Part shown: piece by piece, positions 1-12,231 of the stretch | How the letters are laid out: every line of letters begins with the position of its first letter | Position numbering within the stretch: position 1 is the first letter of the stretch | NCBI GenBank assembly: GCA_007922225.1 | Contig: ML680053.1 | Location: 124,001 to 188,000, forward strand | Direction of reading: 5' to 3' | From: Emydura subglobosa | Taxonomy: Eukaryota; Chordata; Testudines; Chelidae | DNA: 64,000 bases | The notes under the pieces: model-generated | Told to the model about the DNA's origin: nothing | Seen by the model: the letters and a program-made list of their open reading frames with translations, nothing else | Database searches by the model: none | Position numbers and translations under genes: made by a program

Positions 1-795
1 GATTCATCTTCAGAGGAACTTGAGTATGCGGATGATATTGACTTGCTTGGAGAGACTTCTAATCAACTGCAGCTAATGCTGGAAGAGCTGTGAAGAAGCG
101 CAGAATCTATTGGACTTAAGATCAATGGTGGTAACACAAGCTTTTCATATCTCCTATAAAGTGGAAATGAACAATCTGCTGACACTGAATGTAGATGACA
201 ATGACACTGAATGCATGAATGGTTTTATCTATATGGGGAGTTGGCTGATAGCAGGAGGTTCTATAACCAAGGAAGCCACAGGTCGGATTGGTCTTGCGTC
301 AATGGCATTTCACTGTCTTCAAAGGCCTCTGGGCAGCAGGATGTCTGTGTGACAACTAAGATTCAAGTATTCAATTTAGTAGTGATGACAATCCTGTTAT
401 ATGGGGCAGAAACGTGGCCATTAGAAACAGCTGAGGAGAGGAAATGAAACAGTTTTCAGCTTCAAAAGTTACAGTGTATCCTTAATATGTGTTGGTTTGA
501 TTTTGTCACAAACAAGGAGATACTTAGACGAGCGCAGTAAGTTGCAGTCTTGCACTGGTTGGGAACAAGACGACTGCAATGGTGGGGTCATGTCCGACAA
601 GCAGAAGTCGTCTTCTACAGGTTCATAGAGCTGAGATTGAAGGACATCAAGCAAGCGTCCAACCACAGATGAAGTTGGAAGATGCAATACTGAGGGATTT
701 AAGAAGCCTAAATCCTCACATACTGACCCTTGGTAAAGGAAGGAGACTTGCAAGGGATTGTCCAAGGTGGAAGTCCATTCAGGGCCACCGTGGCT
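1..795 (+). pseudogene. Degenerate non-LTR retrotransposon reverse transcriptase (3' part)
   Basis: Reading the + strand with frame changes gives the reverse-transcriptase catalytic block EYADDIDLLGET near bases 22-57. It is followed by an IGLKIN-type block near 110, then F-I-Y-M-G-S (about 220), S-I-T-K-E (about 260), LLYGAETWPLE (about 395-430) and, around 550-600, a LRWWGHV-like segment. These appear in the order typical of the C-terminal half of vertebrate LINE ORF2 proteins. Stops and frameshifts (for example at 92 and 446) show it is dead. It enters from the left edge of the window and fades by about 795. I cannot name the clade with confidence; the motif set is not that of CR1. Confidence 0.75.
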
Positions 796-938
796 ACATT
801 ATAGCCATGAGAATCTGCTGCTGCTACTTGGGTGCAGAGTGGTCTGGACAAATCCAGCTGCAGGATCTGGCCCTAAATATGGTTTTGGAACCTAAATTTA
901 GGCCCCCTAGTTTTGAAAAGGTTGGCCTTGGATTTGAG

Positions 939-1050
939 AATCTCATAGACTCATAGACTCTAAGGTCAGAAGAGACCAATATGACCATCTAGTCTGACCT
1001 GCTGCACAACGCAGGCCACAGAACCTCACCCACCCACTGCGTCCTCGACT
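939..1050 (-). mobile_element. CR1 LINE 3' end fragment
   Basis: On the + strand this reads as the reverse complement of a CR1 tail: repeated CATAGACT, then AAGGTCAGAAGAGACCAAT and CATCTAGTCTGACCT. The same block recurs at 22084 and 33012. About 110 bases are preserved. Confidence 0.85.
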
Positions 1051-2184
1051 GTCTCCTTGTAATGCTTCTAATCATTGTCATTGTCCTTTTCTAGGCCTTG
1101 TCTGTTACTGCAGTGAATACATTAAGTAACAGTACATTCCTGTACACATTCCTGTACACACACAGAGAAATACTAGACATTCATTGTACTTCAAGTGTTG
1201 GGAGGCGTTTGTTAACGGGATGATGAGAAGTACTGTGAATTTGCTTGGGGGTGGAATTCTGCCCTGGTGTCGGCATGCAGCTCCCCTTGACTTCAGCCCC
1301 ACTCCCAGCCTCGCTTGCATCCATGGGTGCAATACAGCTCCTGGTGAATAAGCCCCATTTCTGTTGGGCACCTCTAGGGCTAATTTTCCTGGATTTCTAT
1401 ATTAATAGAAGCCTGGCCTGGCTTGTGCTGTACTGTACCTAGATAATGCCCAATTTGTTGTTTATGAGGTGCTATTCATTACAGTTTGACCAATGGAAGT
1501 GGGGAAGGGAAATCTGGTTATTATCCCTTTACTGAAAACATCTGCTTAACCCCTCTCAGCACCTGGTGGCCTGCAGCCATGGCATCTGAGCCTTTATCTT
1601 CTGAGCTCTTATAAACTAAACAGGAAAGGGTGTTCGTGATGTAGCACGCTTCCCTTTAAGCCAGGAATGAACCAGTGCTCCCGCGAGCATGGTGTAATGA
1701 TTGTTGAGGTGTTGTGGGATGTAAAACCAAGATATCCTGAGCCTCTGTAGTCATTTAGTACCTCCTGGCATTTTTCACTTAGGTAGGGACTTTTTCTTGG
1801 TATCCTGGTCAAGTTCAAACCTAGAGAATTGCATTTTACCTTCCTATATTTCTTTTGCAGTTTCGATTAGATACAGAATTCTTCACTTCCTGCCACAGCA
1901 TTTGTATATATTACTGTTAAACAGCCGCCACACACCATCCCAGAAGTGGCTGCCTTTCAGTGGTTTTATTTAATTTGTAAAAGGCCTTGAGATTCTTCTC
2001 AAGTGAAACACAGGCCATTCTCTTTATCCCTGTGTGGGTAGAATGCTGGGCCATAAATCAAAATGAATGTGTTTTCATTTCTTTAAATAACTCAGTTGTC
2101 ATGCAGCTGAGGTGGGAGTCAGCGAGTTCAGTAGAACAGCTGGAAGCATGTCCAAAACTGACAGTCTCTCTTGCCTTTTCTCAG
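1051..2184 (+). other. SLCO2B1: Intronic sequence upstream of the first SLCO2B1 exon in the window
   Basis: No exon, RNA gene or clear repeat was recognised here. It ends in a pyrimidine-rich acceptor (about 2164-2184, ending TTTTCTCAG) that serves the exon at 2185. No segment resembles the preceding OATP exon (helix 6 and the start of the central loop), so that exon must lie upstream of the window. Confidence 0.6.
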
Positions 2185-2293
2185 GTGGTGAAAGGGAGCA
2201 AGAATGAAATTAAGGCTAGCAAAGACCTACTGAACGAGCTTAAATCCAAATCAGAATTAATGCAAAGCCTCTCCTTAACCAAGTTCATAAAAC
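2185..2293 (+). CDS. SLCO2B1: SLCO2B1 exon: end of the TM6-TM7 cytoplasmic loop
   Basis: An internal exon of 109 bases starts in phase 0 after a pyrimidine-rich acceptor ending CAG at 2184. It stops before a GTAAGT donor at 2294, leaving phase 1. It encodes 36 residues, mostly lysine/serine/glutamate-rich and hydrophilic, which suits the long intracellular loop between helices 6 and 7. It closes with LSLTKFIK, matching the human OATP2B1 LTVIQFIK segment just before helix 7. The loop is poorly conserved between vertebrates, so most of the exon is assigned by its conserved end, its splice sites and its frame with the next exon. An upstream open frame extends to 1987 but does not look like OATP sequence and is taken to be intron. 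Confidence 0.85.
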
Positions 2294-3744
2294 GTAAGTT
2301 GTGTTTCCCCCTTCCTTGGAAAGTCTCCGGAGAAAGTCTTTGCTGCTTACACAAGCATATATTGACTTCCTGGCTTGCTGCTAATATAAACCACTGGTGA
2401 TAAAAAAGTCTGAGATGAGATTATAACTTGCTCTGTGTACGCAGCCTAACTCCGAGATGGGCTGTAAAAATGCACCTTTAGCGCAGAGGCAGGATACAGT
2501 GTGTTAAAGTTTGATCTGCGGCTCTCATGGATCTGCTAGTGCAGAACGTTTACTATCATATCAAACAAAGCACCCCGCTCCTCCCCGGTGTTAACCCAAA
2601 TGCCCTATTTCTGCTGTTAGTTCAGCACTTTGGAACAGTCTTACCCTGCGCTGACAGCAGGCAGGACTACATGCAAACCAGGAAATGGGGACCCAAGCCT
2701 TAAATCTACCGCCTGGTGCAGGGCCCCAAGGAGTGTGGGGGGAGCCATCTGGAACCCTATCTCAGCACAGGGGCTGGAGGACTCTGCAGGAGCTGTGTCC
2801 TGGCACAGGGCCCAGAAGGAGCGGAAGAAGCTCACAGGAGTTCGTCTCTGGCAGGGAGCTGATTCCTGCCACACTATTGCTGTTGCTCAAAAGTACTCAA
2901 CTTTCTCCACGTCTTTGTCTCTGGGCCTTTGCTAGAGCAAAGGCACCAAAGGGGTTATCTCCCTTCCTGCCTAAAATTCTTAAAGGGGCCTGTGTCTGAA
3001 GGACCATGAAAGCATGTAGGCTGGGAATAATCTGCCCCGCCCAGTGAAATAAGTAAAGTGGACTCTGCTTGAAAATGGGATTTCTAGGGTTTAAATTCTG
3101 CTGTATAAAATGTCAGTGCCATATTATCTTGATCTGTCACAGCTGTCTTGTCTAAAAGTCAGGCTTAGCTAATGTACTATGGTGCTCTTATAAGTACAGC
3201 TAAGGTTTGTCTGGGCTGGGGTAAATCAGCTGGTTTAATTCTTGGAGTGTATTCCAAGGGGTTTTTTGAAGGAAATAGTCCCAAATGTGACTCTCATTTA
3301 AGAAAAGGGACTCACCAATATTGGCCTTATATCTGCTTCCTCTGGGTTTCCTAAATGTCTTCACTTTATTTTGCTGGAAACCCTGATTATTATTACCCCC
3401 AATGCAGAGTTGACACAGCCAAGGGAGAGCAAGCTGGAGTCTCTTCGTCTAGTTACAACATTCAGTTGTTAGCTCTATTCTAAATGAAACAAGCAACCTG
3501 GGGTTTTTTGATCACCTATTTCCCTTGTTGCATTATCATTTAGGAATATCTTGTTGCAAATGACACACCAGCAAATTTGTTATGGAAGCCATTGCCAGGG
3601 AATACATTCACAGCTCTCAGGATCTCTTTTCCGTTCAGCTGCAAACAGACTTTAAATGTAAAAATAATTTCCTCTGCTTGATAAAGGGGGGAACAGATTC
3701 ACCTTTTCTTCACCTGGAGTTTTGAGAGCAGCAGACATGGAGCA

Positions 3745-4075
3745 TGGGACTGGGAGTCAGGTTTATTTATTATTATTGCTGTAGCAATGACCATTGGCAC
3801 CAATCAAGATCAGGGCCTTATGGTGCTGGGTACTGTACGAAGACACAGGAAGCCACATTCCCTGTCTCCAGAGAATTTACAATCTAAAAGCCCAATCCTG
3901 TAAATTCTCACGCACAATTGAAAGTTACACACATTGTGTTACTGTCTGTATTGTGGTAGCACCAAAGGACTCCAACCAGAGATCAGGGGCCCACCATGCT
4001 AGGCACTGTATGTATACATAACAACAACATGGTCTCTGCACCAGAGAGTTTATAATCTAAATATAAAATGAGGGC
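3745..4075 (+). repeat. Two SINE-like fragments in tandem (3745-3890, 3950-4075)
   Basis: Both pieces carry AGATCAGGGCC or AGATCAGGGGCCC, then a GTGCTGG/ATGCTAGGCACTGTA segment and end near AGAGTTTATAATCTAAA. The same series recurs around 18800, 49555 and 58265, so this is a dispersed family. It matches the common amniote MIR/CORE-SINE-associated repeat. Exact family and orientation are uncertain. Confidence 0.6.
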
Positions 4076-5476
4076 TAACCCGTGGTTACAACAAACAGCC
4101 AGGGGAAGTCTTCAGTGTTTTTCATCCCTGAGTATTTCTACTGGAATTTTACATCTGGCTATTTCTGCAATTTCTGTTTGTTTCCAATTCTCTGTTAAGT
4201 CGCCACATTCTCTCTAGCATGAGCTGAGGCTCTAAGATATTGTAAGGTCTTCCAGGTACAGATCTGACTGTAAAGTGGCTAGTGCTACATAACTAAAAAG
4301 TAATAACACTTAAAAGACTGTACTGAATGTGGCATTACAGAGTTGTGATGCTGGCAGTCGGTTTTGTATTGCATTATTGGTATATACACTAGAGACACAA
4401 ATAGTCTGCTCACTGTTAGCATTTAACATTGATTTCTAAAAGAAGCCCTCGCAGCAGCATTCAGTTACAAAGCTTTTACTCCACTATGATGTTAAACTAT
4501 TTGATATTCCTAGATCATGGCTAAATAAGTGCCTTTTGTCTAGGTTCAACAGATATCTGCGTTGTTTGCCCACTGTTCTTCATCCAATACTGTTCTTTTG
4601 TTCCAGTACAGAATAACTAGTAGCAATTGATATCTCTCTAGGTTCGATGTCTAATGGGATAGTAAGTAGGCAGACTATAAGTAGGTAGAGGTGGGTATGC
4701 ATGGGTACAGTATATATAGAGAGAAAAGATTGATATCCAGTACCGCCTTACATTGGTCAATCACATTAATCACATTATATGTCAAAACTCCTGTTGACTT
4801 CAATGGAACCAGAATTTGGTTTTAGATATAAATCTGGAGTCACTCCAGTGAAGTCAATGGGCTCATCACCAGATTACTCCTGTGTAACTGAGATTAGAAT
4901 TTTGCACACAGTTTGTTTTATTTGCCTTATTTATTTTGTTCATTCTTTCTGATGCTAAACTTTATTGCTTTATTGACTTTTGTGCACAGCAGCTTATAAA
5001 AACGCAATATCTGGGGAGCCTCCAGTCTGAATAATCATTAAAATTCTACACTTCCTGTTGATAAAACAGAGGCAGAGTGAAATGTATTTGATGGAGAAAT
5101 GAAGGGAAAAAAATTCCAGTTTTACTCTATGTTCCTGTTTTGTCTTTTTAATGCAGAAATATGGAAGGATCAGTAGTTTCTTAAAGGAAAATTGCTCTAT
5201 TTTGCTCCTCTTAACTCTCTAAAAGTTCATAGGGTAAGGAGTGCTCACTGGCCTACAGAAAATCTGAAATGTAGCTCTGTAGTGTTTCTAATTACAACCT
5301 ATATTTCTGAGCGTTAATGCTGGAGTTGGCCTTCTTGGCAAGAGGGTTATCATTCATGACAGTGGACATGTAACAGCCTATTGGAAGAGAAGACATTAAA
5401 TCAGTTTTCCATGGTTTAACTATTATTAAAAAAAAAATTGAATCTTTAAATGAAGTGTTTACTCTTTCAATATTGA

Positions 5477-5526
5477 TGTCTTCTCTCTATAAAACCAATA
5501 GTATGTCTTCTCTCTATAAAACCAAT
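5477..5526. repeat. 27-base tandem duplication
   Basis: A unit starting TGTCTTCTCTCTATAAAACC occurs at 5477 and again at 5504, identical over 23 bases. Two copies only. Confidence 0.9.
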
Positions 5527-5589
5527 ATGAATGGCAGATATGTGGGCAAGTGATCTGAATACAGGGCTGGGAACATGGAACTTGGAGAA

Positions 5590-5960
5590 TTATAGGAATT
5601 AGCGATGGGAAAGAACTATTATGCCATCTAGTCCATCTTCCTGGAGCCATTACAAGATTGTTCCCTATATTGAATTATCTAGTGCATCGTCGTTATCACC
5701 TAGCACAAAATGGCCCCAGTCCTAACTAGCATTTACATGGGAATATTGCCAATCTGTGTCAGTATGAGTAAGGGTGGCAGCATCAGGATTTAACACAAAA
5801 AGATTTTCCTGATACTCAACCAAAATTTCCCGTTTTTTAATTTAATCCCACTGCTCATAGTTAGATCCCCAGATACCACAATAAATAATTCCTCTCACTC
5901 CTTAGTGATTGCACTCTGTAAACTAAATCTGCACTCTATAAATATTTTGAAGATCCATTG
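5590..5960 (-). mobile_element. Old CR1 LINE fragment
   Basis: The stretch has the reverse-complement CR1 order: a CATCTAGTCCATCTTCC block, later AGATTTTCCTGATACTCAACC, then CCCACTGCTCATAGTTAG and a TTCCTCTCACTCCTT block. Divergent and internally gapped. Confidence 0.6.
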
Positions 5961-7379
5961 TTATAGGTGTAAGTGTTATGTATTATTAGGGGGCCAGATC
6001 TGGAGGTCTTCCTTACTCAGTGTTTACTGAGCCTTTATTCAGGTAAAACACCCATCGGCTTCAGTGAGTTCACTCTAGATTTGGCTCATTATTAATATTA
6101 AAGCATTTTTAAAATGGGCTTACAGGCTTTTACACTGGGGTCCCACGATGACAGGGCTGAGCGATGGCCGTTTCCCGGACTGAGCTCACAGATGCCAATT
6201 GTAATTAGAAATGTTTCTTTTGGAAAGAAAAATATCTTTCATGATGTATTCCTGGAGGAAAGCGCTCTGTCCTGTGTTAGCTTTCACACTACTGGACTGA
6301 ACAAAACAGGAACAGCTTTCTTTTAAAACTCATGGCCTGGAAAAAACCTACTTGGAGCTGAGCCAGGCTTGGGGAAAGTTCCATGTGGCAGGAAAGTTTA
6401 TGTTGCAATTCAGAAAAGAATTTAAGTACACGTTTAAGACCATTCCCTAAGCAGCAAAACACTTAAGTGCATGCTTGAAGTGCTTACGTGCTTTCCTGAA
6501 TTGGGCCTTGAATTGCTCAGTTCATCTGGAGCGGAAAGAAATGCCCAGATGGGCTGTTGGGTAGCTCATTACATTTTTAAAAGCTACAAAATGAAAATGA
6601 CCATTAAAGGACAAATTGTGCTATCAACTACCCCTGTTCAACTCGGTTGATTTCAGTGAGGTTACATGGTACATGTGAGAGCAGAATTTGACGCTGATCT
6701 TGCACAATTGAAGTCAATGGGATTTTTGTCATTGACTTCAGTTAGAGCAGAAGACTCTTACTTACCCTCCTCCAGACCTCAATCCTGCAAAGTACTGAGC
6801 TCTCTCAACTCCTCTGGAAGTCACTGGTAGTTGTAGGTGCTCTTAGTCTTCCAGGGTCAGGCCCAATGAGGGAAGATAACTGTTTACAAGCATCTGAGGA
6901 GTAAATTTTGCAGATGGGAAGAACTGTGTCTAAAGCAGTTAAATGAATAACAAGATGAAATAGTGCCAGTGGAAAAATTCAGGCAAGGCACAGGACACAT
7001 TTTCAAACAATGAGGTCAGTTACCCAAGTGAAGTTAGCAATGCTCCAACACTGGAATTACTCCAGATTAGGAAAGCCAGGGTTCTACAGGGAGCAGTCTT
7101 TGCACAGATAACACTGGATTACACTGGGCTAGATTCTTTCACATTCATACTCCCATTACAGTAATTGGAACTGCATGTATGACTCAAGGAAGCAGGATTT
7201 AGCTTCTAACGGGTCATTTCCATCTCTAACTTCTATGATTCTTGTGACGTTGGCCTCTAGGGGAGCCACGCTGAGATTGCTCAATTTAGGGTAAACTGCA
7301 AAGAATGGAGCAGGCAAACCCCCAAATACTAGTGGCTATTTCTAAAAATTAGATTCACCAAGCCAGCAACAAATGGCTT

Positions 7380-8060
7380 CTGATCACCTTACAGGTTATC
7401 CAGAAGCCAAAATCACAGTTCCTTTAAAGCCATCCAACCCCTGGACTTCCACCCAGACAGCCAAGTCAAATATGATGGAGATCACTGAAAATCTTTGTCC
7501 GTCATATGTAAAAAAGTTCTACTAATCCCAAGGGATCAGGCACGTTACCAGCCAGGTCATTATATATTTCATATCTTCCCAAATACCCGCTTATAGCCAA
7601 TACTTATTAACTAGTTATTAACTTAATAAACTAATATTCATTTTTTTAAAAAGGAAAGAGAGAATATTAGTTAAAAGATCATTGTACAGACAGATGAGAA
7701 TAATGTCCACAAATCAGTTTCATAGTATAGATGTTAAGATGAGTTGCCAAAGTTCTTTCAGGATCAATTTCACAGGTTATAGTTCAAATAGTCCATGTAC
7801 AGAGTCTGTTCCATGAAAATTAGCAGGGTAAATCCAGATTTGGTGCTGGGACCTTAGATTTGCAACCCAAACATCACCTTTCAAAGGTTTAAGCAGTCCT
7901 AAAATACACAGGACTGGGTCTGAGGCTTCTTTTATAGACTTTTAGCAGGCTATGACAGTCACTTCACGGCAGACATCACAGCAGGTAATCCTTCCATCAA
8001 GAATAGGCAATACTTGTATCTTTGACATAACCTCTCTATTTTCTAGGCATACGCTGTTAA
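7380..8060 (-). mobile_element. LTR-like repeat, antisense (family copy 1)
   Basis: ATCCCAAGGGATCAGGCACG, then TTACCAG, a CTTCCCAAATACC segment, GCCAATACTTATTAACTA and an A-rich AAAAAGGAAAGAGAGAA block follow the same order as 53222-53420. This shows a shared repeat family. On the minus strand CTATAAAAG at 7929-7937 could be its TATA box. It resembles the solo LTRs common in turtle genomes. Boundaries and family are not established, and no protein-coding internal region is visible. Confidence 0.5.
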
Positions 8061-9481
8061 TTAGCTATATTAGCAGAAAGGTAATATTCATTCAAAAGTA
8101 GATTACTACACATGTCAAAGAGAAATGAAAACAATGATAGTATTACACCAAAGCTTCATCTGAATGTTAATATCCTCTTTTGCTCTCTGAATCAATAGAA
8201 CACAGTAATAGACAGGAAAAAACAGTATCTATCAAGTTATACATAAGCACAGACAAATAGAGACCTAACAATATACACTTGCATTTCAGTGCTCTAGCCT
8301 ATACGACATGGCTGTTAGCTATTTACAAGGGAATGGCTCTAATGACCGGTTGTATCTTCTAAAGGTTGAGTTTGTGTCATTCCAGCCTGTTAAAGCTTAA
8401 CCCTTTCTGGCCCACTGTCATAATTCCATTGACCGCTCTTGGAGGGATATGTTCGGCCTCTGTCCCTGGACAGTGTGATGGTGCCCAGGAGGGAAAGCCT
8501 GGTATGGGGTAAAGGGATACGCTGATATGGGAAGTATTAGCTGCCACATTGAAAATGACAGAGAGGTCAGCCCGAGCATCCCAGCCAGGATGAAGCATTC
8601 CTCTGACAGGAGAAGAGGCTCATTAAACTGCCGCAGAGCAGCACAAACTATCTGTGCCTGGCACTTAGGATCAGCGATGCTTCGTGCATGCACCAGGCAG
8701 ACAGTGCTGAAACTGGGGAAGGGAGCTGAGAACAGGTACACTCAGTGCATGGCACAGGCACCTGGGCACTGAGACCAAGGAAGGGGCGATGTGACCATCC
8801 ATCAAGAGGAACAGAGCATTTCACAGCTCTCAGACATAGCACTTCAGGCTTCATTCCTCACCATGGGGTGTTTTCATTCAGTTGGGACGACCCCGCTGTG
8901 ATGAATGGGTCACTTCGTGCCAGCCTCACATCCTGCAGATGGGTGGCCCACGCACTAGGCCCAGCTGAGAGGTAGGGACTCTGGCGCTCAGATCTCTTCC
9001 CTTTTTCTGCCTACAGCTGGTACCTGCACTCCTCACAACTCTAGTACCATCCCTCCTTCCCATGGCCCCTCCAAGTCTACCAGGGGCATAGAGTGGCCAG
9101 GAGTAGGTAGGAGCTGGTAGCTGAATGGTGAAGAGGTATGCCTCTAACTGCAGTGTAGACATACCAATAGTGACCAGGAGTTAGCTATACCTGGCCTATA
9201 GCTGACCACTGTGACTTCTCTGCACATACCACCTCAGAGTTGCAAGATGTTACTACTTCAAATGCCCATGGCAAGGGTAAACCATTGTGGTCCTCTGCTT
9301 GGATGACTTACATAACTCAGTGCAGAAATGAGGGCTCCCTGATTCCTAGAGATGCAGATGCACTTCACCACATCTGATAGCATCAGCTCTGGCAGTCTGT
9401 TGGAACTTAATCCCACCGCCATTTAATACACCTATTCTAACACAGTGAAGGGCAGTTTTACTGAATGCAGAGTCAGAGGGT

Positions 9482-9640
9482 TTTTAAGGTCAGAAGGGAC
9501 CACTGTGGTCATCTAGTCTGCTCTCCTGTATGACACAGGCCATAAGACTTTGCTGAATTAATTCCTATTTGAACTAGAGCATAGCTTTTAGGGGGGAAAT
9601 TCCAATCTTGATTTAAAGACTTGCCAGTGATAAAGATAAA
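9482..9640 (-). mobile_element. CR1 LINE 3' fragment
   Basis: AAGGTCAGAAGGGACCACTG and CATCTAGTCTGCTCTCCTGT, followed by CAGGCCATAAGACTT and CCAATCTTGATTTAAAGACT, are the reverse complement of a CR1 3' region. A related copy is at 63700-64000. Confidence 0.8.
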
Positions 9641-9715
9641 TGATGTGAAACGACGGGTCACAACATGGAAAATGGCATAGTCATCACATCTGCTTATTGA
9701 GGGGCAGCACACAGA

Positions 9716-10150
9716 ATTATAGAATCATAGAAAATTAGAGTTGGAAGGGAGCTCAGGAGGTCATCTAGGCCCAATCCTCCAATCCTCCAATTTGTCTAGG
9801 TCACTCTGTATCCTATGCCTGCCCTCCAGTGTATCTAGCACTCCCCCTAGCTTAGTTTCATCTGCAAACTTGCTGAGGGTGCAATCTACCCCATCTTTCA
9901 GATCATTAATGAAGATGTTGAACAAAACCAGACCCAGGACCGACCCCAGGGGCACTCTGCTTGTTACTGGCTGCCAGCTAGACATCAAGCCATTGATCAC
10001 GACCCATTGAGCCCGATGATCTAGCTAGTTCTCTATCCATTTTATAGTCCATTCATCCAATCCATACTTCTGTAACTTGCTGATAAGAATACTATGGGAG
10101 ACTGTATCAAAAACTTTGCTGATGCACTCTTAAAATTTATTCCAAGTGGC
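9716..10150 (-). mobile_element. CR1 LINE with reverse-transcriptase remnant
   Basis: It begins ATTATAGAATCATAG and AAGGGAGCTCAGGAGGTCAT, the reverse complement of the CR1 tail. It then jumps into coding sequence. On the minus strand, 10000 to 9761 reads an open 79-codon piece with [18 protein letters not shown] and [10 protein letters not shown]. The latter is the CR1 FADDTKLGG catalytic block with D changed to E. An internal deletion joins the tail directly to the catalytic region. Confidence 0.85.
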
Positions 10151-10189
10151 TATTGCCAGCTCCAGGGACACAGAGAGAAGATTGTAGGG

Positions 10190-10685
10190 TGGGTTGGGTG
10201 TGGAAGAACCCAAACTCAGGGGTCCTTACTTACAAGTTCTCTTGCTCAGCGGATAGTCCTGAATTAGCCAAACAACAGATTTAGCAAAGTCAAAGTTTAT
10301 TCTTTACGTAAAGAAGGTGGTCCCTTCAAATGTAAGGAACGACGCTTACTTCCGAAAAACTGACCCTATTTATAGGGTGGTATAAACAAGTTTTTACATG
10401 TCACAGTTTCCATGGTCATACATACAAAAAAGTGTTATCTAGGAATTTTATAACTGAATACTTGCAACTTTCCTTATCTAAGTTACAAGGTCTTTCTCTG
10501 CCTTCCATCTCTACTAGTGTCTAGACCTCTTAACTATTTCATTACTTCAAAACATTCTAAGATTAAATAACTGCTAAAAGAACATTTTCTATCTCAGGCT
10601 TTTTACAGCCATTTCTAAAATCAGTTCTCAGCAAAAACAGAGACCCCATCTTGTTTTCCCTTCACAGTGGGATAGAAGGATCTTT
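10190..10685 (-). mobile_element. Solo-LTR-like element, antisense
   Basis: On the minus strand a strong TATA box (TATAAATA, 10374 to 10367) is followed about 66 bases later by AATAAA (10301 to 10296). This is the compact U3/R arrangement of a retroviral-type LTR. CCAAAC and GTATAAAC-type motifs flank it, and no coding region is attached. The ends are guessed from where unique-looking intron resumes. Supported by signals rather than by a recognised family. Confidence 0.5.
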
Positions 10686-11884
10686 CTATGATGAGCATCA
10701 TGGTTTAGTTTATCTAGCCAAACAGCTTTGGATCCCAGTCACATGCTGACTCAGCATGTTAGTTCAGATTGCCCTTGTTTTGGAAAAGGCGCCAAGCATG
10801 TTCCTGTCATCTGTGAGCTGCTCAGACTTCCCGAATTCACGGCAGTCATTTGTTTTGAGCCCTGGCATTATTCCCACACGTTAAATACTACTACGCTGAA
10901 ACACATTTAAGGAATCAGGGTCCACATGTAAGAAAATCATTTACTGTTTGTCCAGAAGTGATCTTCAGCACTGGGTTTTATTTTTTTTTTACACAAAGAT
11001 ATACAAAGAGCAGCAAGGAGCTTTGCTATTTATGGGTGATAGAAGCATGACTGGGACATGGGGTTTCTACTCACTATGAAAGACGACTCAGCATGAAAGA
11101 CAACTTTCATGCCACTGAACAGAACAGAACAGGAACAGAATGGAAAATTGCACTGTTCCACATCGTGGGTGTTAGCCATTTTTTCTGATTCCCTGGTGGC
11201 AAGGATTGTTTGTTCTGGTGCCTTTGCTGTGCAAGTGAAACTGTTTTCTCCTCTGCACTCAAGAGCAGCAACGGGTTCCTGGGGAATTCACCCGCGTGTT
11301 TCTTGTCTATATTCAACAATGCATTTTTTATTATCAAAAAGAAAAAGATGCTGGAATTCCAGCAGCAGTAAACAAGGAAATAAACCTTTTACAACATCAC
11401 AGCTATTTCCTGTGTTCATTACAACAGCATCCCTGTGGGATGCCCAAGGAAAGGAAATGCAGAGGCAAATTTTGCATGTGCTGTGTGTGGCTCCAGTAGC
11501 CTGTGTGACAGCACAACTGAACGTGGGGCAGAGTGACATACATATGATACAAGGGACCACATCCTGAGGCACTTTCTCTCTTTCTACTCAGGCCTTACCT
11601 ACGCAAACTCCCATTCACTGCCCCGTGAGCTCACCTGAGGAAGAATTCAGTAAAAATGAAGTAAGAACCTCAGACTTTGGCCGTTACATTGTAAGGGAAA
11701 GAGACTCCAGCTCCCATTCTGATCTCACTCACACAGTGTAAGTTCACAGTAAGCCTGTGGAGTTCTGCATTTACACTGATTCAGCTGAGATCATGAGCTG
11801 GCCTTGGTCATTCCTTTGATTCATTAGGCACCAGGTAAACCTAACATGCTATATTAGTAATAAATACCAACCCATACATATTGT

Positions 11885-11975
11885 AGTGTGAGCTGGTGGT
11901 GAGACCAGGGCCCTGGAAGTCCAGACTCCTAGGTTATTTTCCTGACTCTCTCACTGTCTCACCACGTGACCATGG
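11885..11975 (+). repeat. MIR-like SINE fragment
   Basis: CCTGGAAGTCCAGACTCCTAGG, a CTGACTCTCTCACTG segment, then CACGTGACC correspond to the middle of a CORE/MIR SINE. Short and degraded. Confidence 0.5.
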
Positions 11976-12231
11976 CAAACCATGGACAAGACTGTGACTG
12001 GCACCTGCATGGGTTCGCAGGGTGATGAATGCATAAAAGGAGCCTTTCCTCCCCTGTACTCAGCACAAAAGCCTGATGTAGTCACAGTCCCCGAGCTCCA
12101 TACTACTCCCCCCATCTACCTTCCCAGGGGCACGGACCACTCAAAAAGGGGGAAGATCAGGCTTATGCCTCCCCACTCCATGGAGCAGGCCGTGCCCATC
12201 GTCACAGGGTAGAGGCGACATCATCCTAGAA

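Noticed and set aside
1987..2184. In-frame upstream extension of the first SLCO2B1 exon
   Set aside because: The frame is open back to 1987, but the residues do not resemble OATP sequence and a good acceptor (TTTTCTCAG) sits at 2184. Treated as intron.
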